9,178 nt of DNA from Elusimicrobiaceae bacterium (GTDB taxonomy: Bacteria; Elusimicrobiota; Elusimicrobia; Elusimicrobiales; Elusimicrobiaceae). Positions 1 to 7,078 of the stretch are shown here, piece by piece. Both the position numbers and the translations under genes were made by a program. Position 1 is the first letter of the stretch, and the number at the start of each line of letters is the position of its first letter. The DNA is taken from positions 1-9,178 of the forward strand of contig JAKSPG010000044.1 in assembly GCA_024405075.1 (NCBI GenBank). The letters are read 5' to 3'. The notes under the pieces were generated by a model that did not search any database, was not told the DNA's origin, and was given only the letters and a program-made list of their open reading frames with translations.

Positions 1-23
1 CTAACTAAAGTGAGGGGATACGT

Positions 24-521
24 ATGGAAAAGAAAAGTAGTTTGTTGGGCCGTTTGGACGTAAAAGCGTTTACGTTAATTGAGTTATTGGTAGTAGTTTT
101 AATTATCGGCATTTTGGCCGCGGTGGCTTTGCCGCAATACCAAAAAGCAGTAGAAAAATCGCGCATGGCAGAGGCTGTTATAATAACAAAAAAAATTGCA
201 GAAGCTCAACAACGCTTTTTCCTGGCTAACGGACGCTATGCAACTTTTGAGGAAATGTATGTATTGGGTATAGATATTCCTCATACAAGAACAGTCACTG
301 TGGATGGTCAAAGGCGACTACTTACCAGAGATTTTTACTATACGTGCCAGGGAAGTGAGGCTGGGGAAATTGCGGTGGGGCGGTTAAATCAAACAGCGGA
401 CTATTGGTTTTCTGTACAGGCAAGTTCTCCCAACGTAGTACGGTGCGGGTATAGTTCAGCTCGGGTAACTGCCTTGCGGAAGAAATTGTGCGATGAGTAT
501 AACCAAAAAGGAACACTCTAA
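24..521 (+). CDS. Type IV pilin-like protein (PilE/type II pseudopilin N-terminal signature)
   Basis: A 165-residue prepilin-like protein. Residues 1-15 form a basic leader, and residues 16-37 are the hydrophobic N-terminal helix starting FTLIE, with Glu20 at mature position +5, the hallmark of class III prepilin signals cut by prepilin peptidase (PilD). The residue before the cleavage site is Ala15 instead of the usual Gly. The helix continues into ALPQYQKAVEKSR, the form I associate with Elusimicrobium pilins. The C-terminal half is variable and holds Cys108, Cys141 and Cys156, so one pair could close a disulfide (D-region-like) loop. The start is supported by a GAGGGG ribosome site at 12-17, six bases before the ATG. 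By family, it would be inserted in the inner membrane and polymerise into a pilus or pseudopilus. No assembly gene (pilB, pilC, pilQ) is in view, so major pilin, minor pilin and secretion pseudopilin cannot be told apart. Confidence 0.88.
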   Translation: MEKKSSLLGRLDVKAFTLIELLVVVLIIGILAAVALPQYQKAVEKSRMAEAVIITKKIAEAQQRFFLANGRYATFEEMYVLGIDIPHTRTVTVDGQRRLLTRDFYYTCQGSEAGEIAVGRLNQTADYWFSVQASSPNVVRCGYSSARVTALRKKLCDEYNQKGTL

Positions 522-525
522 ATCA

Positions 526-573
526 AACACCCCCGCGTTTGCTTGTGTGGCGAGTCGCGGGGGTGTTCTTTTC
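526..573. terminator. Rho-independent terminator shared by the pilin gene and adhE
   Basis: A perfect 12-bp inverted repeat (AACACCCCCGCG at 526-537, CGCGGGGGTGTT at 556-567) surrounds an 18-base loop. It begins 4 bases after the pilin stop and lies 22 bases past the adhE stop on the other strand. On the plus strand the stem runs into TTCTTTTCC, a reasonable U tract. On the minus strand the tract is weaker (TTTGATTT). Convergent gene ends on both sides suit a bidirectional terminator. Confidence 0.85.
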
Positions 574-589
574 CACTTTTACGTCTAAC

Positions 590-3235
590 TTATTTTCCTT
601 TTTTATGTTTGACGGGTTTGCCGTAATAGGCTTTTAAGAACAGGTCCTTAATTTCGCTAATTAAAGGATAGCGCGGATTGGCTCCCGTGCATTGGTCATC
701 AAACGCCAACTCGGAAAGTTTATCTACGTTAGCCAAAAAGTCCTTTTCCGCAATGCCGTATTCTTTTAAAGAACGCGGAATATTCAGCTTGCGTTTTAAA
801 CGCTCAATCATATCAATTAACTTTTGAATTTTGGCATCCGTATTATTACCGAGTTTATGTTCCGGTACTAAATAATCTATGATTTTGGCATAGCGTCCTT
901 TCACAAACGGATAGCGGTACTGCGGATACAAGCCCTGTTTGGTGGGTTTGTCTGTCGCGTTGAACTCAATCACATACGATAAGAGCATCGCGTTGGCAAG
1001 TCCGTGTGGTACGTGGTACATCGCACCCAACTTGTGCGCCATGGAGTGACACAAACCTAAAAACGCATTTGCAAATGCCATGCCGGCTACGGTGCCTGCG
1101 TAGTGCATTTTTTCGCGTGCGTTAATGTCTTTGGCTCCTAAGGTGTAGGAACGTTCCAAATACTTAAATACAAGGCGCATGGCTTCCAACGCTTGTCCTT
1201 CGGTAAAGTTGGTAGAGAAAATAGACGTGTACGCTTCAATGGCGTGGGTGAGTACGTCCAACCCCGAATAAGCCGTTAAACTTTTGGGCATACCGAGTAC
1301 AAATTCCGGGTCAATAATTGCCATGTCGGGGGTTAAGGCATAATCGGTAATGGCGTATTTAGTGCCTGATTTTTCGTCAGTAATAACGGTAAAAGGCGTT
1401 ACTTCCGAACCGGTGCCGGACGTGGTGGGAATCGCCACCATGACTGCTTTTTTCCCAAGCGGTGGTGCGGCGTAAATGCGTTTGCGGATATCCATAAAGC
1501 GCATGGCGATATCTTCAAAGCTGGTGTCGGGGTTTTCGTACATCAGCCACACCATTTTGGCTTCGTCCATGGCCGAGCCGCCGCCCAACGCGATAATTAA
1601 ATCCGGCTGCCAAGATTTAGCAATTTCCAGTGCTTTAGTGACGTTGGAAATGTCCGGGTCTGGTAGTACGTCGGAAAATACGCGGAACTTAATATTCAAA
1701 TTTTCCAGCACGTCTGCTACCGTGCGTACATGGCCCAGTTGTTCCATGGTCTTATCGGTTACAATATAGGCGCGCTGTTTGTCTTTTAGTTCTTCCATGG
1801 CTTGCGAAAGCGCGCCGCGTTTGAAGTAAATTTTAGAGGGGACTTTGTACCAGTACATATTTTCGCGGCGCTCGGCCACAGATTTGATATTCATAAGATG
1901 TTTGACTCCGATATTTTCACTGACTGAATTGCCGCCCCACGAGCCGCAACCCAGCGTTAAAGAAGGGGCCAGTTTGAAATTATACACATCTCCGATAGCC
2001 CCTTGGGAAGACGGGATATTGATCAATGTCCGTGCGGTGGGCATGTCCTGGAATTGGTCAATGTGGTCTTCGTTTGTTTCGTCGGTATACAATACCGAGG
2101 TATGTCCCGCGCCGCCGTACAAAATTAAATCACGCGCCAGGGTAACGGCGTGATTGAAATCGTCGGCCCGGTAAAATGCCAGCACCGGCGAAAGTTTCTC
2201 GCGTGCGAAGGGTTCGCTATCGGAAATTTCGCTGGCCTGTGCAATTAAAATTTTGGTATGCGGGGGGACTTTTATCCCGGCCATTTTGGCAATTTGCACG
2301 GCACTTTGCCCGACAATAGCGGGATTAAGTTGATTGCCTTTTACAATGGTTTGTGCCAATTTTTGACGGTCCTTGCCCGTTACAAAGTGGCAGCCGCGTA
2401 AGGTAAATTCTGCTTTTACTTTTTGGTAAACTGCACTCTCTACGATGACAGCTTGCTCGCTGGCGCAAATCATGCCGTTGTCAAAAGTTTTGCTCATAAT
2501 GATGGAGCTGACGGCCATTTTAATATCGGCTGTAGCGTCGATAACAGCAGGGGTGTTTCCCGCACCTACGCCAATAGCCGGCTTGCCGGATGAGTAGGCT
2601 GCGTGCACCATGCCGGGCCCGCCGGTGGCTAAAATTAAGTTAATGTCCGGGTGTTGCATGAGGGCATTGGAAAGCGTAGTAGTTGGGTTTTCAATCCAGC
2701 CGATAATGCCTTTGGGCGCTCCGGCGGCCACGGCGGCCTCTAATACCAGCCGGGCGGCTTCTATGGTGCATTTTTTGGCACGCGGGTGGGGGGAAAAAAT
2801 GATACCGTTACGCGTTTTAAGTGCGAGCAGACTTTTGAAAACAGCGGTGGAGGTGGGGTTCGTGGTCGGAATCACGCCGGCAATTACGCCAATCGGCTCG
2901 GCCACTTGGCGATAACCAAATGCATCATCGTCAGAAAGGATGCCACATGTTTTGGTGTCTTTATATTGGTTATAAATGTATTCGGAAGCAAATTGGTTTT
3001 TAATTACCTTGTCTTCCATTACACCCATGCCGGTTTCTTCTATCGCCAATTTGGCTAGCCAGATGCGGTGTTGGGCCGCGGCAATGGCGGCTGCACGGAA
3101 AATTTTATCTACTTGTTCCTGCGTAAACGTAGCGTAAGTGCGTTGGGCCTTTTTTACGTTGGCTACAATCCGGTCCAGTTTTTTTAATTCAGTAGCATCG
3201 GTCGTTTTCGGTGTTGGTTTGGTTGTTCTACCCAT
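590..3235 (-). CDS. adhE: Bifunctional acetaldehyde-CoA / alcohol dehydrogenase AdhE
   Basis: Cytoplasmic fermentation enzyme that reduces acetyl-CoA to acetaldehyde and then to ethanol, re-oxidising two NADH. I take the start at 3235 (881 residues), where a GGGGGA ribosome site precedes the ATG; the frame stays open 14 codons further, to 3277, without a comparable site. Residues about 15-450 are the CoA-acylating aldehyde dehydrogenase half. Its catalytic Cys257 sits in MICASEQ, and a GVGAGNTP segment lies near 222-229. Residues about 460-880 are the iron-dependent alcohol dehydrogenase half. It has the NAD-binding GGGSAMD (551-557) and four iron ligands at Asp660, His664, His730 and His744, the same spacing as Asp653/His657/His723/His737 of E. 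coli AdhE. The length is close to the family norm (about 870-890), and no key residue is missing. By family, AdhE assembles into long filaments (spirosomes). The gene is monocistronic here and converges on the pilin gene. Confidence 0.97.
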   Translation of the reverse strand: MGRTTKPTPKTTDATELKKLDRIVANVKKAQRTYATFTQEQVDKIFRAAAIAAAQHRIWLAKLAIEETGMGVMEDKVIKNQFASEYIYNQYKDTKTCGILSDDDAFGYRQVAEPIGVIAGVIPTTNPTSTAVFKSLLALKTRNGIIFSPHPRAKKCTIEAARLVLEAAVAAGAPKGIIGWIENPTTTLSNALMQHPDINLILATGGPGMVHAAYSSGKPAIGVGAGNTPAVIDATADIKMAVSSIIMSKTFDNGMICASEQAVIVESAVYQKVKAEFTLRGCHFVTGKDRQKLAQTIVKGNQLNPAIVGQSAVQIAKMAGIKVPPHTKILIAQASEISDSEPFAREKLSPVLAFYRADDFNHAVTLARDLILYGGAGHTSVLYTDETNEDHIDQFQDMPTARTLINIPSSQGAIGDVYNFKLAPSLTLGCGSWGGNSVSENIGVKHLMNIKSVAERRENMYWYKVPSKIYFKRGALSQAMEELKDKQRAYIVTDKTMEQLGHVRTVADVLENLNIKFRVFSDVLPDPDISNVTKALEIAKSWQPDLIIALGGGSAMDEAKMVWLMYENPDTSFEDIAMRFMDIRKRIYAAPPLGKKAVMVAIPTTSGTGSEVTPFTVITDEKSGTKYAITDYALTPDMAIIDPEFVLGMPKSLTAYSGLDVLTHAIEAYTSIFSTNFTEGQALEAMRLVFKYLERSYTLGAKDINAREKMHYAGTVAGMAFANAFLGLCHSMAHKLGAMYHVPHGLANAMLLSYVIEFNATDKPTKQGLYPQYRYPFVKGRYAKIIDYLVPEHKLGNNTDAKIQKLIDMIERLKRKLNIPRSLKEYGIAEKDFLANVDKLSELAFDDQCTGANPRYPLISEIKDLFLKAYYGKPVKHKKGK

Positions 3236-3241
3236 GTGTTT

Positions 3242-3247
3242 TCCCCC
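3242..3247 (-). promoter_or_regulatory. Ribosome binding site deciding the adhE start
   Basis: On the minus strand GGGGGA ends six bases before the ATG at 3235. This favours the 881-residue product over the open-frame ATG at 3277, whose extra residues (MIKYLYRNFNGGKH) resemble no part of AdhE. Confidence 0.7.
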
Positions 3248-3267
3248 ATTAAAATTCCTGTACAGAT

Positions 3268-3273
3268 ATTTTA
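3268..3273 (-). promoter_or_regulatory. Possible -10 box of adhE
   Basis: Read on the minus strand, TAAAAT (5 of 6 to TATAAT) would start transcription near 3261, giving a leader of about 25 bases that carries the ribosome site. I see no convincing -35 box at 16-18 bp and no clear Rex-type operator (TTGTTAA/TTAACAA), so regulation by redox state is not supported by the visible sequence. Confidence 0.35.
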
Positions 3274-3328
3274 TCATCTAAAGGGTATGTTTGGGGCTTT
3301 TAATATAAAAACGGACGTAAAAACAAAT

Positions 3329-3348
3329 AAAAAGACCTAGGCCTTTTT
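3329..3348. promoter_or_regulatory. CCTAGG-centred imperfect palindrome upstream of peptidase A
   Basis: AAAAAG-A-CCTAGG-C-CTTTTT is symmetric except for one mismatch flanking the hexamer on each side (A against C). The core starts exactly 26 bp before the GGGACTTT box, the same spacing as upstream of peptidase D. A central 6-bp palindrome leaves no proper hairpin loop, so a dimeric DNA-binding protein site is more likely than a terminator. It lies between adhE and A and could in principle affect either. The function is inferred from its conservation between the two copies. Confidence 0.5.
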
Positions 3349-3361
3349 TCGGGGATATCCT

Positions 3362-3410
3362 GGGACTTTTGACCCTTATCGTTACACGATTTGTTATGTA
3401 GAATGAGAAT
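3362..3410 (+). promoter_or_regulatory. Promoter of the A-B-C operon, with activator-like box; predicted leaderless
   Basis: The -10 box TAGAAT at 3399-3404 is followed by only six bases before the ATG at 3411, so a start 7 bases past the -10 falls on the A of the ATG. No Shine-Dalgarno sequence precedes the ATG (GAATGAGAAT). The -35 position holds CTTATC or similar, a poor match to TTGACA. Overlapping and just upstream of it lies GGGACTTTTGACCCTT (3362-3377), an imperfect palindrome (GGGAC/GACCC arms) that recurs upstream of D. A weak -35 with an adjacent symmetric box is typical of activator-dependent promoters. Confidence 0.6.
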
Positions 3411-4688
3411 ATGGAAGATTATAAAAAATGTTTTTTATACATAGGTTGTACCGTGCTGTATTTATCCGGTGCAACGACGTGGGGGCAAAGCATAATTAGG
3501 CAGGCCGGGAAGGCCGCTGCTGACGTGCCGCGGTTGGAAACGCAGGCAGTCGGCGGGTTATCCGGCAACTACTGGGAAAGGAGCCTGTTTGCGGGAAGCC
3601 AGGGCAGCTTGCGTGCCCAGTTGGAAAGGCAAGCGGCCCAAGCTATGGCGGCAGCCGAGCAGCACCGTTTGGCTTTTGACGGAGCACAAAGTATTTTTAG
3701 AGCGCAGTCAATGTCGGCATTGAATTCGGCGGGCTTTTCTGGTACGGTTTTCAAAACGACGTATGAAGGGCAGGAAAAGATATACGGGGTGATTGCCGCG
3801 CATGCGCTGTCTACTAAGTGGGGAGATGCGCAGCATGTGGGGCAAGTTTTTTTGGGCAAGGTATACGTCGATGGAAAGTTTGTAACTGTGCCCATGAAAG
3901 TAGTACAGATTAGTTCGCCCATGATGCTGGATCTGGCGTTAGTGGAAATGCGTAAGCAGGATGAAAAATTATTTGTTCCTTTCTCATTAAGTCATCATAC
4001 TTCCGTGCAAGTGGGGGATAGACTCTCGCTGCGTGGGTTTACGCATGTAAAAGTGAGCGACTGGCACATACTGCAGCTGTCGCACCTATCCGATTTACAA
4101 GTAACGGACAACACCCCCTTTACGTTAAGGGCGTCGTTGGCCGGCAACTGGCGAGAGCGTGCGGGAATATGCGGTGGGGTTTGGTTAAACCAGGATAATG
4201 AACTGGTGGGGATTCACGTGGGGAGCGTATCTCACAATCCGCAAGATATCGGCTTTGCTACCCATGTTAAATCTTTAGTGCAGGCGCACAACAATCAGGG
4301 AGAAGGATTTTTTCCGTTTGAGTTAAATGGAAAAAAAGTAATAGATTTGCGGGTGGATGAATATATCCCGGAATTTGAATTGTTTGACGCGGGTAATAAC
4401 CGGTTGCTTCGGTGGCAATTTACGTACAAGTTTTCGTATGGGGACTTAAAAGCAGCTATTAATGAGTGGTCACCCCGGTACCTGGAGTTCACTGTCCGCC
4501 GGGCATATTGGAACAAAGGCAATAACGCCAGCCGTTTAGTACAAAACCCGCAAGCGAAACTGGATCGGTACAGCACGACATACCGTTACGATTTAAAAGA
4601 AGAAAAAATGGTCGGGCAGTACCAAAAAGCTACTTTTACAAATTATGTGCGGGGGCTGTTTCATAAAGAGCCGAAACGGCCATTTTAA
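3411..4688 (+). CDS. Secreted 3C-like (clan PA) cysteine peptidase, paralogue A
   Basis: 425 residues. Residues 1-25 form a signal peptide (KK, hydrophobic stretch, TTWG|QS), leaving Gln26 as predicted mature N-terminus. Residues 26-107 are an Ala/Gln-rich, probably helical spacer. Residues about 108-297 form a chymotrypsin-fold peptidase: His131 in GVIAAHAL, Asp174 in MLDLALVEM, and the nucleophile motif RAGICGGVW with Cys254 where trypsin-like enzymes carry Ser. The strand GIHVGS follows (His269, S1-pocket position), then IGFATH. RAGICGGVW..GIHVG..GFAT closely parallels RAGQCGGVI..GMHVG..GFAA of poliovirus 3C protease. Residues about 298-404 are a C-terminal domain shared with B-D (VDEYI, SPRYLEFTVRRA, TYRYDL). 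Cys254 is the only cysteine after the signal peptide. The gene is first of a three-gene operon and has no Shine-Dalgarno site. A generic annotation would be trypsin-like peptidase; catalysis by Cys and Gln/Glu preference are inferences. Confidence 0.85.
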   Translation: MEDYKKCFLYIGCTVLYLSGATTWGQSIIRQAGKAAADVPRLETQAVGGLSGNYWERSLFAGSQGSLRAQLERQAAQAMAAAEQHRLAFDGAQSIFRAQSMSALNSAGFSGTVFKTTYEGQEKIYGVIAAHALSTKWGDAQHVGQVFLGKVYVDGKFVTVPMKVVQISSPMMLDLALVEMRKQDEKLFVPFSLSHHTSVQVGDRLSLRGFTHVKVSDWHILQLSHLSDLQVTDNTPFTLRASLAGNWRERAGICGGVWLNQDNELVGIHVGSVSHNPQDIGFATHVKSLVQAHNNQGEGFFPFELNGKKVIDLRVDEYIPEFELFDAGNNRLLRWQFTYKFSYGDLKAAINEWSPRYLEFTVRRAYWNKGNNASRLVQNPQAKLDRYSTTYRYDLKEEKMVGQYQKATFTNYVRGLFHKEPKRPF

Positions 4689-4702
4689 AAAAACGGTTAA
4701 AC

Positions 4703-4706
4703 GGAG
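4703..4706 (+). promoter_or_regulatory. Ribosome binding site of paralogue B
   Basis: GGAG lies nine bases before the ATG at 4716, inside the 27-base gap after gene A. It is the only recognisable Shine-Dalgarno site among the four paralogues. Confidence 0.6.
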
Positions 4707-4715
4707 TGTGACCGT

Positions 4716-5867
4716 ATGCAAAAAAATAAATGGGTATTGAAAATAAGTGTGTTAATCGTTGGAATTTTACTGGCCATGCCGGCGTTGGCACAGCGTTCGT
4801 TGGCACAGGCAAGCGGGCGGGTTATGTCTTTGTCCACGAGAGTGTCGGCGGGGGGAGGGTTTTCCCGTTTTACAGAATCGGTTTCACGCGCCATGCCAAA
4901 GGAGTGGTTGTACCAACACCGCTCACCGATGCCGGAAAATATGGGTCCGATGGATAACAGCACGTTTCAGGTGCGCGGGAACAATCCTAACAACCTGCAG
5001 ATTATGACGGGTACGGTTTTTCAGTTGTCGCGTAACGGACAAAAAGAAATTTTCGGTGTGATTGCGGCACACGCCATAGAAGATGCCCCGGTAGGACGTT
5101 TTTTTACGGCAGAAGCTTATTTGGATGGGAAATTTATCCCCCTGCGGGCCGAAATTGTGCAGGTTACTCCCACCGCTACGTTGGATTTAGCGTTGGTTTC
5201 GTTGCGGGGAGCCGAGAGCTTGTTTGAGCCGCTTGATTTGGCTACGCGGCCGGTGCAACTGGGGGAAACTTTGCAGACCCAGGGGTTTGCCCGCTATAAA
5301 GTAGCTTTCTTGCCTGGGCGGCATGTCATAGACAATACATTATTTTCACTGCGTACAGATATGCTATATTCCCGCCGGGAACGCCCCGGCTTGTGTGGAA
5401 GTCCTGTATTTAGAACATTGCCCGGCCCCGAAGGCGCAGCACCAACGTACGAATTATTGGGCATTCACACGGGCAGTACGCATGGTGCGATGATACAAGA
5501 AGATGTCGGCTATGCGACGCATGCCCAATTTTTACCCACCTTGGTGGAGGCCTATTATAACAATGGACAGGCCACCTATCCGTTGGTACTGGGCGAACGT
5601 ACGTTGACTGAACTAAATGTGGACGAATTTGTTTCCTTACTGACTTTAAAAGATGAATCCGGCCGTGAACTTTGGCAACGCTCCGTAGCGGATAGCAAAT
5701 TCCCCTACCGCACGTTAGAAAAAGCCATACAGGATCATCCGGCACGGTATTTGGAATTATCTATTAGCCGTGTTGTATTGAATGGCGACCACTTAGTGGA
5801 AAGCCAAAAAACGCTGCGGCAAGTAGTGTACGATTTGCAAGAAAATAAACAAGTAGAACGGCCGTAA
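4716..5867 (+). CDS. Secreted 3C-like (clan PA) cysteine peptidase, paralogue B
   Basis: 383 residues. Residues 1-25 are a canonical signal peptide (KNKWVLK, long hydrophobic core, ALA|QRS), giving Gln26 at the mature N-terminus. Residues 26-95 are a spacer unlike that of A. The peptidase domain spans about 96-285, with His119 in GVIAAHAI, Asp157 in TLDLALV, Cys227 in RPGLCGSPVF and His251 in LLGIHTGS, followed by VGYATH. GLCGSPVF..LLGIHTG also parallels GNSGSPVF..VIGIHWG of Staphylococcus aureus V8 glutamyl endopeptidase, with Ser replaced by Cys. The C-terminal domain covers about 286-378 (NVDEFV, DESGRELWQR, PARYLELSISR, VYDLQE). Cys227 is the only cysteine in the whole protein, so no disulfide is possible. 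It lies 27 bp after A and 6 bp before C in the same transcription unit. Fold and triad are well supported; the substrate is unknown. Confidence 0.85.
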   Translation: MQKNKWVLKISVLIVGILLAMPALAQRSLAQASGRVMSLSTRVSAGGGFSRFTESVSRAMPKEWLYQHRSPMPENMGPMDNSTFQVRGNNPNNLQIMTGTVFQLSRNGQKEIFGVIAAHAIEDAPVGRFFTAEAYLDGKFIPLRAEIVQVTPTATLDLALVSLRGAESLFEPLDLATRPVQLGETLQTQGFARYKVAFLPGRHVIDNTLFSLRTDMLYSRRERPGLCGSPVFRTLPGPEGAAPTYELLGIHTGSTHGAMIQEDVGYATHAQFLPTLVEAYYNNGQATYPLVLGERTLTELNVDEFVSLLTLKDESGRELWQRSVADSKFPYRTLEKAIQDHPARYLELSISRVVLNGDHLVESQKTLRQVVYDLQENKQVERP

Positions 5868-5873
5868 TTTACT

Positions 5874-7034
5874 ATGCATAAATTCCTTTTGAGTGTGGTT
5901 GGCGTTTGCGTGTTGTGCGGACCGGTTTGGGCACAACGGGAGCTTGTAACAGGCAGCACCGGCGCAGCCCGTGTAGCCGCGTCGCAGGTAAGTTCTTCGG
6001 CGGAGTCGCTGGGGGACGCTGTTAAAAAGGCGTTTGCGCAAACACAGATAGCTCCACATATTCATGCGTTTCAAAATAGCGTGTTTTATGTTCGGGCTCG
6101 TAAAGGCAACAGAGCTTTTTCCGGCAGTGTGTTTGAAGTGGAGATAGACGGTCAGAAAGAGATATATGGTGTGATAGCGGCTCATTCACTGGCCAGACAA
6201 CCCGTAGATTTGCTCACAGCCCAAGTAGCTGATTATACCGTACACCGAAATTTCCTATTACACATGATAGATAAAGACGGCCGCCCACATCAGTTGTCGG
6301 GAAAAGTTGTCTGGTTGTCCTCCCCATTGATGTGGGACGTGGCACTCGTGAAGTTTAGTGACGAAGATGCCAAATTGTTTAGGCCATTTACACTCACCAC
6401 ACAGTTGCCGGCCCGGGGCGAACAGGTACAAACCCGTGGGTTTGTTAGAGATTTGTCCGTATATATTCCGAATCGCCAAGTGGTGGCGTTTTCTCCGCTG
6501 TCTGTTCGCACCACCATGCCTATTGCGCGCGAGGACCGAACCGGGTTATGTGGAAGCCCCGTGTTTAGACAACGTCCCTATGTAGCGGGGGAAGAACCGG
6601 TATACGAAATGCTCGGTATGCATACCGGTAGCGCGTGGGAAGAAGGCGGATTGGAGGAAGAAGACATTGGTTATTTTACCCCCGGTAGTTTCTTGCGGGA
6701 TTTTGTGTTAGATTATCGTACCCAAGGCGAGGTAAATTTCCCTGTTCGTCTAAAGGATACGGATATGTTTTCTTTAAAATCTAATGAACATATCAAAAGT
6801 ATGATCTTGTTTGACGATGAAAAAAGACGGATCGGCTGGTATACATTTGAGGAAAAATTTTCGCATCGGAAAATGGAATCGCTGGTAGATACGTTTGGAC
6901 CTCATTATATTGAGTTTATTATAGAAAGGATGGAGTGGTCGCACGTCAACCCGGATTTTTGGGAATTTGATTCTCGTGCCCGTCGTGTAACATACGATTT
7001 AAAAGCCCGCAGCACGGTGTGGCCCAACCTGTAA
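5874..7034 (+). CDS. Secreted 3C-like (clan PA) cysteine peptidase, paralogue C
   Basis: 386 residues. Residues 1-20 are a signal peptide (MHKFLL, hydrophobic core, VWA|QRE), leaving Gln21 as mature N-terminus. The spacer (21-80) is Ser/Ala-rich. The peptidase domain runs about 81-287, with His104 in GVIAAHSL, Asp155 in MWDVALV, Cys226 in RTGLCGSPVF and His250 in LGMHTGS. An acidic loop (EEGGLEEED) precedes IGYFTP. Compared with A and B, about 10 extra residues separate His from Asp. The C-terminal domain (288-378) is the most diverged of the four (SNEHI, PHYIEFIIER, RVTYDL). Cys12 and Cys15 lie in the signal peptide, so Cys226 is the sole mature cysteine. The ATG lies six bases after the stop of B with no Shine-Dalgarno site, so translation probably depends on coupling to B. 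No clear terminator follows the gene. Confidence 0.85.
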   Translation: MHKFLLSVVGVCVLCGPVWAQRELVTGSTGAARVAASQVSSSAESLGDAVKKAFAQTQIAPHIHAFQNSVFYVRARKGNRAFSGSVFEVEIDGQKEIYGVIAAHSLARQPVDLLTAQVADYTVHRNFLLHMIDKDGRPHQLSGKVVWLSSPLMWDVALVKFSDEDAKLFRPFTLTTQLPARGEQVQTRGFVRDLSVYIPNRQVVAFSPLSVRTTMPIAREDRTGLCGSPVFRQRPYVAGEEPVYEMLGMHTGSAWEEGGLEEEDIGYFTPGSFLRDFVLDYRTQGEVNFPVRLKDTDMFSLKSNEHIKSMILFDDEKRRIGWYTFEEKFSHRKMESLVDTFGPHYIEFIIERMEWSHVNPDFWEFDSRARRVTYDLKARSTVWPNL

Positions 7035-7060
7035 AATTTTCTTTTTCGCTTGTCATCAAA

Positions 7061-7078
7061 AAAGGGCCTAGGACCTTT
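7061..7078. promoter_or_regulatory. CCTAGG-centred imperfect palindrome upstream of peptidase D
   Basis: AAAGG-G-CCTAGG-A-CCTTT is symmetric apart from one G/A mismatch beside the hexamer, in the same position as the mismatch upstream of gene A. The core (7067-7072) again starts exactly 26 bp before the GGGACTTT box. It is not flanked by a downstream T tract, so it is a poor terminator candidate for gene C. Confidence 0.5.

Noticed and set aside
3236..3277. Upstream ATG at 3277 as the adhE start
   Set aside because: It adds 14 residues unlike AdhE. The ATG at 3235 has GGGGGA at good spacing, and the putative -10 at 3268-3273 would lie inside the longer frame.
3236..3410. Rex or FNR operator controlling adhE
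   Set aside because: I looked for TTGTTAA/TTAACAA-like and TTGAT-N4-ATCAA-like sites in the intergenic region and found none with both half-sites.
24..3410. A functional link between the pilin gene and the peptidase cluster (for example prepilin processing)
   Set aside because: They are separated by the oppositely oriented adhE and a terminator and share no promoter element. Prepilin peptidase is an unrelated membrane aspartyl enzyme.
5793..6185. Minus-strand open frame of 130 codons across the B-C junction
   Set aside because: It overlaps two well-supported genes on the other strand and has no signal, motif or ribosome site; it is a shadow frame. The same applies to the other antisense frames within adhE and A-D.
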